Source: Anaerolineales bacterium UBA3082 (lineage in GTDB: Bacteria > Chloroflexota > Anaerolineae > UBA7937). Taken from it: a stretch of 21,168 bases of DNA. Made by a program: the position numbers and the translations under genes. The DNA is taken from positions 61,622 to 82,789 of the forward strand of contig DFBK01000059.1 of assembly GCA_002366595.1 (NCBI GenBank), written 5' to 3'. Positions within the stretch are counted from its first letter, which is position 1. Every line of letters begins with the position of its first letter. Below the pieces are notes generated by a model. That model ran no database searches. It was not told the DNA's origin and worked only from the letters and a program-made list of their open reading frames with translations. Below are positions 7,361 to 15,159 of this stretch, piece after piece.

Positions 7361-7612
7361 ACCGACTGCCTTGCCATCGCCATCATGGGGATGAGCATCT
7401 AACTAGCGATCCTGTGGCACAATTATCAACCTCGGATCTACAGATACAATGAGGGCGGCATCATCCTGCAAGCAGGAGATAATAAGCCGGACTTCAACCA
7501 CTACCGGGGCGTTTAGTATCTGGCAGCAGGGTGGGAGAAGGAATGTGAGGGTGTGACCAGGTGAGAGAAGACATGCGAGAACCCCCAGTTCAGGGTAGTT
7601 GCGCCGTTCTAG
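7361..7612 (+). pseudogene. Decayed remnant of a small membrane-anchored protein
   Basis: One reading frame keeps protein-like character across three in-frame stops: TAA (7400), TAG (7514) and TGA (7562), ending at TAG (7610). It begins with a hydrophobic run (LAIAIMGMSI, stop, LAILW), then a soluble part (e.g. YNEGGIILQAGDNKPDFNHY, YLAAGWEKECEG, EKTCENPQFRVVAPF). Each internal stop is one C-to-T change from a sense codon (CAA, CAG, CGA), as expected of a decaying gene. Use of all three stop types argues against recoding. I do not recognise the family. No intact start or ribosome binding site was seen. The call rests on frame continuity only. Confidence 0.4.
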
Positions 7613-8044
7613 TCAGCTGCGGATAGCGCGCAAAATCGGCCTGATATGCGCAATGCCGATCCTGAGCAGACAGCAGTATCTACATCTCCATTGGTGCGTG
7701 GGGGAAGTTCTTGGAGGATGGGGAGCTCTTGAAGATGCCGTTGAGTGTGCAGGACATCATGCACTAATGGATGGAATACACATGGGGAGGTTCTATGCAG
7801 AAGTGCAAGACTACTTACATCATCCTGGTTCCGTTCTAGGTGAAGCATAGGCGCGCAGCCTAACCACTCACTGGAGGCGACGGGGGATGCGACGCGAAAT
7901 GCAAGAGATGCTTTACGATCGGGATGCGCTTGAAGCTAGGGAAGGTATTAGCCTCGGCCGCTCACCTCGATCCTGTTAGCCCACTCAACGCGGTTTGCCT
8001 GCCTCTCAAGAGCGCAGGTATTACTGAAAGCGAAGGAGGCTCCA
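7613..8044 (+). other. Non-coding or decayed stretch before the lipoprotein gene
   Basis: About 430 bp with no convincing gene. An 83-codon frame (7599-7850) lacks a ribosome binding site and any recognisable motif. A weak promoter-like pair (TTGCCT 7995-8000, TATTAC 8019-8024, 18-bp spacer) would start transcription on top of the Shine-Dalgarno site of the next gene, so it is doubtful. Confidence 0.5.
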
Positions 8045-10159
8045 ATGTTTGAGAATAAGCGAGTTCGTCTACTGACCCTTGCCGCATTGATACTGTTCCT
8101 CGCAACGCTGGCCTGTGGTCAAGATGTTTCTCCGACCTTAGTGGGGCAAGTGACCACTGAGCCGTCGGACGAGGAACAAGCGACTGCTACAACAGAGCCT
8201 GATGCAACAGAAGCTCCAGTTGAAGAACCAACATGGGCTCCCACTGAAGTGGGAGAGGTTTTGACACAGGTTCTGTACGATCACGACCACACTACAAGTG
8301 GCCTTGTACTGGACACCGGAGGCGATGTGGACACCGAGATTGTATCCGTCGGCAGTCCCCCGGGACAGGCTCTACGGACCGGCAACGGGGAAGTGCTGTC
8401 TTCTACTGATGGAAACAGGGTAGAAGACTATTACATGCAGTTCCGTATAGATGACGAGTTCATCTTTCGCGGTTCGCCGACCTCGCGAGTCCAGATCGAG
8501 ATCGAATACCTCGATGAGGGGACTGACACGTTCAGCATTCAATACGATGCCATCAGCGGGGGGCCTGCAGGGGACGGTCGATTCAAGAATACGGGTGTTG
8601 TCGTCAAAACCAATAGCGGAGAATCCAGGACCGCCGTCTTCCCGCTGTGTGATGCCTACTTTGGCAATCGTACCAACGGCGCTGATTTCCGTATTGCCGA
8701 TAGCGCTGATGGCGCCGAGACCATCCTCCGTGTGGCCGTCTCCCTGGTCACACCCCCATCGGGTCCAGTCACCATCCATGTCGATTCCTGTGGGGCAAAC
8801 CCATTTGATGACCAGCCAGACAGCGACGCCATCCAGGCCTGCATTGACCAGGCGTGCGGCGGCGATACTGTCCTTTTCACCTCCGGAGTGAACAGGCCTG
8901 ATTATCAGGGTTATGTGATTGACAAAACGGTCTTCCTGGCAAGAACTTCGGCAAAAAGCGACCTCACCTTTAGCTCCACAGACCCTGACAACCACGCCCT
9001 GCTGACGGCCTCGCCCGATTTACTGGGTTTCGTGGTGCGGCTCTTCGCCCGTTCAGGCATTAGCGACGCCGGTAATATCGATAACATCACCGTCAGCCAT
9101 CTGGACTTAGATGGCAACCGCGCCGAACGCAAGTGTTATGGGGCTGACGAAATTGGCAACGGCATAGACGATAATTGGGGTTCCTGGCTGCCGGAGTGCG
9201 ACGTGTTCGATGATGCCTGGTGCAACCCGGGCACCTTGGCGATGAACGGAGATATGGACTGGGAGGACCCTGCCCAAGACTACCTATCGAACCCATCGCG
9301 TTGGAGCACCGGGCTTGCAGTAGACGATCTGCGCATCTCACAGACGGAGTGCGCAACGGGCCTAGGTCTGACCGGTGCGGCCAGCATCATCCGGGATACA
9401 ACAATTGATACGGCCGGCGATCACGTTCATGTGGCTGGCTGTTCTCCGACAGACAATGACGAGGGTCTCGGGGCCTGGGCAGATGGAATCACATTTACAG
9501 GGCCAGGCCACCTCGTCACGGGCAACACCATCATCAATCCCTCTGATATCGGGATTACCCTCTTCGGAGGTGTGGACACAGTCATATCGTATAACACCGT
9601 CAAGGCTACCCCAGGTAACTACGGCATGTTCGCAGCTATCAACATTGGCCCCGTGACTTATGGCAATGTCTCAGGTGTTCAGGTGGTCGGCAATCAAGTG
9701 ATTAATGAGGGAGACGAGTCTTGTGGCGGCATCCACTCCGGCATTGACATCGGCCCGCATATGTGGGGAGCGGGTTGCCGGAATGATAACCGCGATCCTG
9801 GCTTAATCGGAAATCCTAACGCGTGTATGGTTGATCCTCCCCAACCCTTTGGGACTTTGTGCATTGTCGGCTCGAGCTGTCAAATATGGGCTTACGTCGC
9901 TGCGGGGACAACCTTCACGCTAACGGACAACTACGTCTCCGGCGCCCAGGTGAACTACCTGATCGAAGGGCTGGATCTGGTCGGAACGCTTGTCGAGTCT
10001 GGGAACACCAGTGGCCCGCCCCGAATGACGGACTGGGAAAGCGCGAAAGCCGGGTGCACCATGGATGGAGTCACCGATAGGTGGGAGACGATCGACCGGG
10101 TCGCTCGCCATCCCACCCTAGATGGCTGGACAGATCAACGCATCCACTGCGAACGGTGA
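8045..10159 (+). CDS. Secreted lipoprotein with right-handed parallel beta-helix
   Basis: 704-aa exported protein of unknown role. A lipoprotein signal peptide has basic FENKRVR, a hydrophobic core and lipobox LATLAC with Cys24 as the lipidation site. Residues about 30-75 form a low-complexity Thr/Glu/Pro/Ala linker. A beta-rich domain (about 75-260) follows, and then Asn/Gly/Val-rich turns typical of parallel beta-helices, e.g. VSHLDLDGNRAE, GHLVTGNTIINPSDIGITLF, VSGVQVVGNQVINEG and FTLTDNYVSG. Several cysteines may form disulfides outside the cell. Such folds often bind or cleave polysaccharides, but I see no catalytic signature. The ATG has a good Shine-Dalgarno site (AAGGAGG, 8033-8039). 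Codon choice looks less skewed to GGG/CCC/AGG than the neighbours, and the gene sits alone in a gene-poor region, hinting at transfer. Confidence 0.8.
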   Translation: MFENKRVRLLTLAALILFLATLACGQDVSPTLVGQVTTEPSDEEQATATTEPDATEAPVEEPTWAPTEVGEVLTQVLYDHDHTTSGLVLDTGGDVDTEIVSVGSPPGQALRTGNGEVLSSTDGNRVEDYYMQFRIDDEFIFRGSPTSRVQIEIEYLDEGTDTFSIQYDAISGGPAGDGRFKNTGVVVKTNSGESRTAVFPLCDAYFGNRTNGADFRIADSADGAETILRVAVSLVTPPSGPVTIHVDSCGANPFDDQPDSDAIQACIDQACGGDTVLFTSGVNRPDYQGYVIDKTVFLARTSAKSDLTFSSTDPDNHALLTASPDLLGFVVRLFARSGISDAGNIDNITVSHLDLDGNRAERKCYGADEIGNGIDDNWGSWLPECDVFDDAWCNPGTLAMNGDMDWEDPAQDYLSNPSRWSTGLAVDDLRISQTECATGLGLTGAASIIRDTTIDTAGDHVHVAGCSPTDNDEGLGAWADGITFTGPGHLVTGNTIINPSDIGITLFGGVDTVISYNTVKATPGNYGMFAAINIGPVTYGNVSGVQVVGNQVINEGDESCGGIHSGIDIGPHMWGAGCRNDNRDPGLIGNPNACMVDPPQPFGTLCIVGSSCQIWAYVAAGTTFTLTDNYVSGAQVNYLIEGLDLVGTLVESGNTSGPPRMTDWESAKAGCTMDGVTDRWETIDRVARHPTLDGWTDQRIHCER

Positions 10160-10621
10160 TGAACCTGCAAATCGGATCAATCAGACTGCTCAATCCCTAC
10201 TGCGGGCTAACCATGTTGCAGCGGACGCAGAGAGCAGGGCAAATCGCAGACCGGTTCTAGGCGTGGGTCTGGAATATGCATGCGTAGGGCTCGAAAAGTT
10301 AGGCTGTAGTTGACTCCCGGCCCTTGACGCGAACCCGCAATCTGTGATTGACTCATTTCAGATCTGAAAAGGGAACCATTCTTGGCTCCTCTACCCCCTA
10401 CGCATGCTAGCACTGGCTCGCAGTTCCAGCGAACTCCACTTCGACCGAGACTACAACATCCTTTCCCAGGAGTTGTCCGGCGGCCATTTCATCACCAAAA
10501 GAGGAGTTCGAGGTGCAAGAATAGGCACTGAATGCTCTAGAAGTCATACTCTAGGCATTTGCCTCGTTCCTATGCCCATAAGCGTAATGGGCTCTGCGCC
10601 ACAACCAAAGGAGCAAAAAAG
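10160..10621. other. Gene-poor spacer with two palindromes
   Basis: About 460 bp. A perfect 14-bp palindrome TTTCAGATCTGAAA is at 10356-10369, and a longer imperfect inverted repeat (ATGCTCTAGA at 10532-10541, TCTAGGCAT at 10550-10558, one-base bulge) lies 63 bp before the next gene. A 73-codon frame (10404-10625) has no supporting features. No clear promoter was recognised for the downstream pair. Confidence 0.5.
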
Positions 10622-10963
10622 ATGAGGACCCTAACCATCGGCGGACTGACGCTAGCCAACCTGGTTTTCACCGTGGTCAGCAATAGTGGCCTTAAGTTGT
10701 CGGCTTCTAGTCGAGGATGGCAACGTTTTCTTGGGTGGCAAATCGTGGGCAACCTTTCCGGCTTACTAGGCGTATTGGCCTTCACCCTCCTTTTGCGCTT
10801 CATCTCCCTCTACCTGGCTTACGCCCTCACCGCCGGCCTGGGCTTCCTCTGCGTGCAGATCATTGCCGCCCGGTTTATATTCCAAGAACCCATCTCTATG
10901 GTCCAGTGGCTAGGGACGCTCCTCATCGCGGCCGGGATCATCACCATCTCCTGGGGAAAATAG
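10622..10963 (+). CDS. Small EmrE/SMR-like membrane transporter protein
   Basis: 113 aa with four predicted membrane helices (about residues 5-24, 37-58, 62-84 and 93-110), the architecture of small multidrug resistance and related DMT-superfamily subunits. The C-terminal half, with RFIFQEPISMVQWLGTLLIAAGIITIS, closely fits the family's last two helices. The membrane-embedded glutamate of helix 1 that drives drug/proton exchange in EmrE is absent: helix 1 reads ANLVFTVVSNSG. That resembles lipid-linked sugar flippase subunits (ArnE/ArnF type) or one half of a paired transporter more than a drug pump; this is inference. The ATG was chosen for AAAGGAG (10607-10613) 8 nt upstream. The next gene begins 9 nt later, with its ribosome binding site touching this stop codon. 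Confidence 0.7.
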   Translation: MRTLTIGGLTLANLVFTVVSNSGLKLSASSRGWQRFLGWQIVGNLSGLLGVLAFTLLLRFISLYLAYALTAGLGFLCVQIIAARFIFQEPISMVQWLGTLLIAAGIITISWGK

Positions 10964-10972
10964 GAGCCTGCA

Positions 10973-11578
10973 TTGGCTAGACTGAGCGCTATCGCCAGGT
11001 CAGTGATCCGCCGATTCGACTCGTTTCTACGCCGCTTATACGGCATCCATGAGTTTACGGCAGAAGACGACTGCATCCTTAGGATCGGCTTCGCCAAGAG
11101 CGACAGGGAGTTGACCCTCTCCGACGGGACGAAGATCCTCAAAGGGGAAACGATAGGTGAACTCCACGCCTGGAACGAGCATATCCCTCCCATGCCCAAA
11201 GAGGGACCAGACTTGGCCTGGGGCTTACGATTCCACCGCTTGATGAGAAGATCCCTCGTCGAACTAGCTAAATACATCGAACGCGCACCGGAATGGAAAG
11301 GGGTCAGAGCCTTTAGGGGGGAGCCAGCGGTTGATGCCCAGGAAGGACTCAAACAAGTGACTGAACTGCTCGGACGACTAGGCTTTGACCTCCTGCCCTT
11401 GGGTCGCTCTATCAGTCGCCTAAAGCCCTTCTTGGAGTTTTGGGAGAATATCTACCTTTGGGGCCTCATCTGGACCTTCAACCCTGCTAGCCTCAAAGGG
11501 AAGAGGCTCCTCGACCTACAAAGGTGTCAAATCTGGATCTCGCGCCGAAGGCTACTCGAAAGGTATAAGAGCCGCTAA
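10973..11578 (+). CDS. YkoP-like protein of unknown function
   Basis: 201-aa soluble protein. A short basic N-terminus precedes a core with DDCILRIGFAKS, LTLSDGTKILKGETIGELHAWNEHIP (residues about 47-72) and a Trp-rich end (LWGLIWTFNPASLKG). The DG-x-x-I-x-x-G-[DE]-x-x-x-E-LH pattern recalls the Bacillus YkoP-type domain, sometimes found beside polysaccharide deacetylases or lipid-modifying enzymes; the assignment is from memory of the pattern and uncertain. The start is TTG at 10973, chosen because AGGAG (10962-10966) lies 6 nt upstream and overlaps the stop of the EmrE-like gene, implying translational coupling. A joint role in envelope lipid or glycan handling is a guess from context. Confidence 0.55.
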   Translation: MARLSAIARSVIRRFDSFLRRLYGIHEFTAEDDCILRIGFAKSDRELTLSDGTKILKGETIGELHAWNEHIPPMPKEGPDLAWGLRFHRLMRRSLVELAKYIERAPEWKGVRAFRGEPAVDAQEGLKQVTELLGRLGFDLLPLGRSISRLKPFLEFWENIYLWGLIWTFNPASLKGKRLLDLQRCQIWISRRRLLERYKSR

Positions 11579-11600
11579 CGCCCCCTTACGCTGAGCACAA

Positions 11601-11632
11601 ACAAGGGGTGGAACGGTGCCTCCACCCCTTGT
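11601..11632. terminator. Strong hairpin between convergent genes
   Basis: ACAAGGGGTGGA (11601-11612), 8-nt loop, TCCACCCCTTGT (11621-11632): a perfect 12-bp stem between the convergent YkoP-like gene (ends 11578) and AIM24-family gene (ends 11651). The position suits a bidirectional terminator; there is no strong T-tract on either side. Confidence 0.65.
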
Positions 11633-11650
11633 CCTCCTCGTGCGAGACTC

Positions 11651-12331
11651 TTATCTACCTTTCTGCGTAGGCAGCTTGGGGATCAGCCAGGAGAGGAAAG
11701 CGTCATCACTACGGGTCTGCATGAAGACCTTGCCCGGCCCGGTCAAATCCACCACCAACCCCTCCCCACTGAAGAGGGTGGACTTGATCCCTCCCACCGC
11801 CTTCACCCTGAACCCCATCCCTTCGGAGAAGGCCACTAAATGGCCAGTGTCCACCGTATAGACCTCGCCCGCCCCCAAACCCTTCTCGTGGATAGCCCCG
11901 TAACTACCGAGGATCAAGGTACCGGTGCCTGAGGCTTTTAGCATGATCAAACCTTCCCTGGCGAAGAAGGTCTGGGCTCCTGTCCATTTGGTATCGATTT
12001 CGATCCCCTCGGAAGAGGCGACATAGGAACCCGACTGAACTACCATCATCTCATCTTTTAGGTCCAGCACCATCATGTCCCCAGGCAGGACCGGGGCCAG
12101 GGTGATCTCGCCGCCCTGGGCCGGGGCGCGATAATCGTTGAGAAAGAAACTCTCTCCGCCTAGCATGGAGCGCTTGAGGGAGGCCAGTATGCCCCCTGCC
12201 ATCTTGGTCTCCAGGGTCACCCCGGGCGACATGGAGACCATAGCCCCCGCTTCCACGCGAATCGCCTCGTTGGGCTCCAGTTTGACTACGGTCAAAGAGT
12301 AAGATGGGCGATACACGATTTCGATTTGCAT
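11651..12331 (-). CDS. AIM24 / TIGR00266 family protein
   Basis: 226-aa beta-rich protein of the AIM24 (TIGR00266) family, whose bacterial members lack a settled function. Recognisable family blocks: MQIEIVYRPSYSLTVVKLEPNEAIRVEAGAM at the N-terminus, then SMSPGVTLETKMAGG, LGGESFFLNDY (typical of the family) and repeated Gly-rich strands (APVLPGDMMVLDL, GTGTLILGSYGAIHEKGL) giving a double-stranded beta-helix-like fold. The start at 12331 was chosen because GGAGGTAGAGAG precedes the ATG and the protein then begins exactly as the family does; the frame runs further upstream but without family content. It lies 76 bp after the UPF0316 gene, likely in one transcript. Confidence 0.85.
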   Translation of the reverse strand: MQIEIVYRPSYSLTVVKLEPNEAIRVEAGAMVSMSPGVTLETKMAGGILASLKRSMLGGESFFLNDYRAPAQGGEITLAPVLPGDMMVLDLKDEMMVVQSGSYVASSEGIEIDTKWTGAQTFFAREGLIMLKASGTGTLILGSYGAIHEKGLGAGEVYTVDTGHLVAFSEGMGFRVKAVGGIKSTLFSGEGLVVDLTGPGKVFMQTRSDDAFLSWLIPKLPTQKGR

Positions 12332-12407
12332 CTCTCTACCTCCTATTTTCAGGCTAACCATCGTTAAACACGAGTAATCCACATCTAACAAAGCCACTCT
12401 TTGTGGC

Positions 12408-12923
12408 CTATCTCGCCCTGGGTATATAGCCCCGATACACCTCTCTGGCCTCCTGAACGGTGATGAAGGCGCCCCCATCAACCTCACGACCAACAGAGGT
12501 AATGAGGGGGATGTCTTTTCTTTTGGCTACGACATCTATTATCCCCACCCTACCGGCGCGGCCCTCCCCCAGCATCTCTGTTACTCCATATCCCTCCTCC
12601 CTAAGGGCCAGAGCGATCCTCCTCCCTTTTTGCAGCGAGACGATACGCACCAGCACATAGCCTAGAGCCAACCTCCCCTCAATCGCTATCCCCACCCAAG
12701 TTCCCACAGCGAAGCCCAAACAGTAGGCTAGGACATTGGGAATGTTGCTCAAATCTTGCACTACCTTCCCGATGGCTACCAGAAATAGCAACGCCTCGAC
12801 GAAACTCATGATTGAGGCCAGGAGTCGCTCTCCTCGTACCACAAAGAGCACCCTGACCGTACCCAAGGCGATATTCGCCACCCGCAAGAAGAAGATAAAC
12901 AAGGCCCAAAGTATCACTTCCAT
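12408..12923 (-). CDS. UPF0316 membrane protein (DUF5698 + DUF2179)
   Basis: 171 aa. The N-terminal half holds three hydrophobic helices (about residues 3-25, 36-55 and 63-83) with the conserved stretch FFLRVANIALGTVRVLFVVRG. The C-terminal half (about 90-171) is a soluble DUF2179-type domain, with GRRIALALREEGYGVTEMLGEG and a terminal FITVQEAREVYRGYIPRA. Function is unknown; DUF2179 resembles small regulatory ligand-binding domains, so a role in membrane-linked sensing is possible but unproved. GAGGT lies just upstream of the ATG. It is followed by the AIM24-family gene on the same strand. Confidence 0.85.
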   Translation of the reverse strand: MEVILWALFIFFLRVANIALGTVRVLFVVRGERLLASIMSFVEALLFLVAIGKVVQDLSNIPNVLAYCLGFAVGTWVGIAIEGRLALGYVLVRIVSLQKGRRIALALREEGYGVTEMLGEGRAGRVGIIDVVAKRKDIPLITSVGREVDGGAFITVQEAREVYRGYIPRAR

Positions 12924-13073
12924 ATAACTTTACCTCTATTCAAGGGTTGATCGACCTCTCCCCACCCTCCTCACTCTGCACCTCTATCCAGATCGTCTGC
13001 TTCTAAGGGCGGAGTCCCCGCCGGGATCTACTAGGATGAAGAGACTCTCGACAAGCAAAGGGGGCCAGGCTGT

Positions 13074-13093
13074 CCAGGGGACTCCACCCCTGG
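13074..13093 (-). terminator. Hairpin downstream of the DUF6485 gene
   Basis: CCAGGGG-ACTCCA-CCCCTGG forms a perfect 7-bp stem 32 bp past the stop of the minus-strand DUF6485 gene. There is only a weak T-rich run after it on that strand (CCCTTTGC). A terminator by position. The rest of the 200-bp spacer 12924-13124 shows nothing else. Confidence 0.4.
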
Positions 13094-13124
13094 CCACGGC
13101 CCAGGGCCAAATCATCCTTTAATC

Positions 13125-13325
13125 TCAACCCCGGCTATAGGCGGCTAGGAAGCGAGCCAGGGAGCGGTCGTAGGTCCGCTCCACCTCTGGGGGGAAGAGG
13201 CAACCCGGCAACTCGCCCATCTTCCAATGATACTCTATACATTCGCAACAGATCCCTTTGCGGCTGCAAGGCTCGTAAGTGCAGGTGCACCGGGCCAGAT
13301 TCTTATCCTGTACGCACTCACGCAT
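13125..13325 (-). CDS. DUF6485 family small cysteine-rich protein
   Basis: 66 aa with seven cysteines: CVQDKNLARCTCTYEPCSRKGICCECIEYHW, then LPGCLFPPEVERTYDRSLARF. This matches what I know of the DUF6485 family, common in anaerobic bacteria, with the CSRKGICCECI signature and a C-terminal TYDRS block. The clustered cysteines suggest a zinc or Fe-S site. Function unknown. ATG at 13325 has a strong site, AAGGAGG, 5 nt upstream. It is separated from panB by a 187-bp gap that holds a palindromic repeat. Confidence 0.85.
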   Translation of the reverse strand: MRECVQDKNLARCTCTYEPCSRKGICCECIEYHWKMGELPGCLFPPEVERTYDRSLARFLAAYSRG

Positions 13326-13409
13326 CTTTTCCTCCTTCCTCGCCCTTCCCCAAGGCCTCTCCCGGGAAAGGAAATTCCAGTTAGACGGCAGCCCCTCCTC
13401 CAGTTAACC

Positions 13410-13431
13410 ACCCCGCAGCAAGCTGCGGGGT
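13410..13431. repeat. REP-like perfect palindrome
   Basis: ACCCCGCAGC-AA-GCTGCGGGGT, a perfect 10-bp inverted repeat with a 2-base centre. It lies between panB and the DUF6485 gene. No T-tract follows on the minus strand, so it looks more like a dispersed REP-type element or RNA-stabilising hairpin than a classical terminator. Confidence 0.6.
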
Positions 13432-13511
13432 ATCCTGGCGGTTTTTCATAAAAGTGGTGATCGAGGCTACCCCTTTGCACCCTAATACTCTCCGCGCTTA
13501 GCCACCCATCC

Positions 13512-14363
13512 TCAGTCGAGCATCTTCAGAAGTTCTTCATATTGCTCATCGCGGATGGTGAAGCCATGTTTGGGCTCCGGAAATAGCCCCTCTCGCACCT
13601 CCTCCGCGTAACGCTTGAGGCCCTTGACTATCGCCTCCCCCACGTCAGCATACTGCTTGGCGAACTTGGGAGTGAAGGCCGGATAGAGCCCAAACATATC
13701 GTGGAAGATCAAAAGTTGCCCATCGCAGTCTGGCCCTGCTCCGATGCTGATGATCGGTATCTCCGCTCTCTCCGTCACCAACTTACTGACCTTGGAGGGG
13801 ACGCACTCCAATAAGACGGTGAAGGCTCCCGCCTCTTCCAAAACTTTGGCGTCGTCGATAATCCTCTTGGCCATCAGGGCGTCCTTTCCCTGGACCTTGA
13901 ACCCTCCCAACATGGACATGCTCTGAGGGGTGAGTCCCAGGTGGCCCATTACCGGGATTCCGGCCCTAATTATGGCCTCCACGCGGTCGACCATAGTCAG
14001 GCCCCCTTCCAATTTGATCCCGTCACAGCCACCCTCGCTCATGAAGCGGCCAGCGTTCTGCACCGCGATCTCGGTGGAGGGCTGATAGGACATGTAAGGC
14101 ATATCCCCCAGGACAAAGGAGTTCTTGCAACCCCTGGTCACCGCCTGACTGTGGGCGATCAATTCCGCCATAGTGGCCGGCAGAGTGGTGGAGTACCCCA
14201 GTACGGTCATAGCCATCGAGTCGCCCACCAAGACGATATCTATACCCGCTCTATCGGCGAAGACCCCGGTGGGGTAATCATAAGCGGTGATCATGGTGAT
14301 CCTCTGACCACGTTCCCTCATCTCCAAAAGTTGAGGCAAAGTGACCTTGGTTCTCTCGCTCAT
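13512..14363 (-). CDS. panB: 3-methyl-2-oxobutanoate hydroxymethyltransferase
   Basis: 283 aa, normal for PanB. It transfers a hydroxymethyl group from methylene-tetrahydrofolate to 2-oxoisovalerate, giving ketopantoate, the first step toward pantothenate and coenzyme A. Metal and substrate residues are visible: LVGDSMAM with Asp48 and Ser49, LGDMPYMSYQ with Asp87, CDGIKLEGG with Lys117, HLGLTPQS near 141, and the catalytic glutamate in LLECVP (Glu186). AAGGAAG lies 5 nt before the ATG. No panC, panD or panE is in view. The unknown membrane protein gene ends 55 bp upstream on the same strand and may share its transcript. Confidence 0.97.
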   Translation of the reverse strand: MSERTKVTLPQLLEMRERGQRITMITAYDYPTGVFADRAGIDIVLVGDSMAMTVLGYSTTLPATMAELIAHSQAVTRGCKNSFVLGDMPYMSYQPSTEIAVQNAGRFMSEGGCDGIKLEGGLTMVDRVEAIIRAGIPVMGHLGLTPQSMSMLGGFKVQGKDALMAKRIIDDAKVLEEAGAFTVLLECVPSKVSKLVTERAEIPIISIGAGPDCDGQLLIFHDMFGLYPAFTPKFAKQYADVGEAIVKGLKRYAEEVREGLFPEPKHGFTIRDEQYEELLKMLD

Positions 14364-14418
14364 CTATTCTTCCTTTCTCTCTAAAGTTGACGAGTAGCCA
14401 CAGGCTCGCTTGAATTCA

Positions 14419-15078
14419 TTAACGACCAGGCCAGCGCCAAACGAGCGGCTCCTTTCCTACGGGGTAGACATCCAAAATCTGCCAGTGGCGCACCGGGTAT
14501 CCGTCCGGCCTTCCCCCATATCCAAAGCGTGTGAAAACATCGAATACGTATTCTCTTGCTTCGCCACCCCCGGACACTTCTACCCAGAGCCGGGCGAAAC
14601 CCGCCCCTCGGCTATCGCTGATAATATTCGGTTCGCAGCATGTGCCCCACCACTCGATTTTCAGCACCCGATGGCTCAACTCAGGCCCTAGTTCCTCAAG
14701 TTCCGTGGTTACGGAGTGGCGCCGCGCTTCATACTCCGGTCCCAGCCACTCGCTGGCAGGCCACAGCGCCAAGGCCTGGTCTCGATCTCCTCGCGATACG
14801 AGGCCGAGATACGATGCCACCTTCGCCTGGGGCATTTCCCCAATCGCCCGCTCGACCAGACGATTCACAGGCCCAAGAACAGGTGCATACATGTCCGGAA
14901 TGAAACATAAGGCAAAGGCCACAAATGCTATACCCAGAATCACAGCGACCGAGCCGGCCAATGACCAACGCTTCACCCTAAGGCGAGTGCGCCAGAGGGT
15001 CAAGCCTCCCACAACCACTAGCAACGGCCCCAGGAGAGGAAAAACGTATGGTATTAGGAGCGAGAGAAGTTTGGACAT
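14419..15078 (-). CDS. Unknown two-helix membrane protein
   Basis: 219 aa; no family recognised. Two hydrophobic segments (about residues 3-28 and 38-60) are joined by a short basic loop (RTRLRVKRW), so both ends likely face the outside or both the inside, with a soluble C-terminal domain of about 155 residues. That domain starts with VNRLVERAIGEMPQAKVASYLGLVSRGDRDQAL, a helical stretch that recalls substrate- or partner-binding folds in Chloroflexota lipoproteins, followed by beta-rich sequence with paired cysteines (WGTCCEP) and an aromatic end (RHWQILDVYPVG). A purine-rich GGAGAGG precedes the ATG. It may be co-transcribed with panB but has no evident functional link. Confidence 0.6.
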   Translation of the reverse strand: MSKLLSLLIPYVFPLLGPLLVVVGGLTLWRTRLRVKRWSLAGSVAVILGIAFVAFALCFIPDMYAPVLGPVNRLVERAIGEMPQAKVASYLGLVSRGDRDQALALWPASEWLGPEYEARRHSVTTELEELGPELSHRVLKIEWWGTCCEPNIISDSRGAGFARLWVEVSGGGEAREYVFDVFTRFGYGGRPDGYPVRHWQILDVYPVGKEPLVWRWPGR

Positions 15079-15159
15079 GCCACAACCTCTCCAGCCAGTG
15101 GCATTTCACTCCAAATAAACGAAGGGACTAATCACTGCTGACTAGCCCGCCCCCCACCT

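Noticed and set aside
10309..10353. Three TTGAC-type motifs in a row (10309, 10324, 10348) as a promoter array
   Set aside because: No matching -10 boxes at suitable spacing and no gene close behind.
7315..10621. Integrase or attachment-site repeat after tRNA-Glu
   Set aside because: No integrase gene and no second copy of the tRNA 3' end seen by eye, so no island boundary is claimed.
10404..10625. 73-codon plus-strand frame before the EmrE-like gene
   Set aside because: No Shine-Dalgarno site or motif; the real gene start is at 10622.
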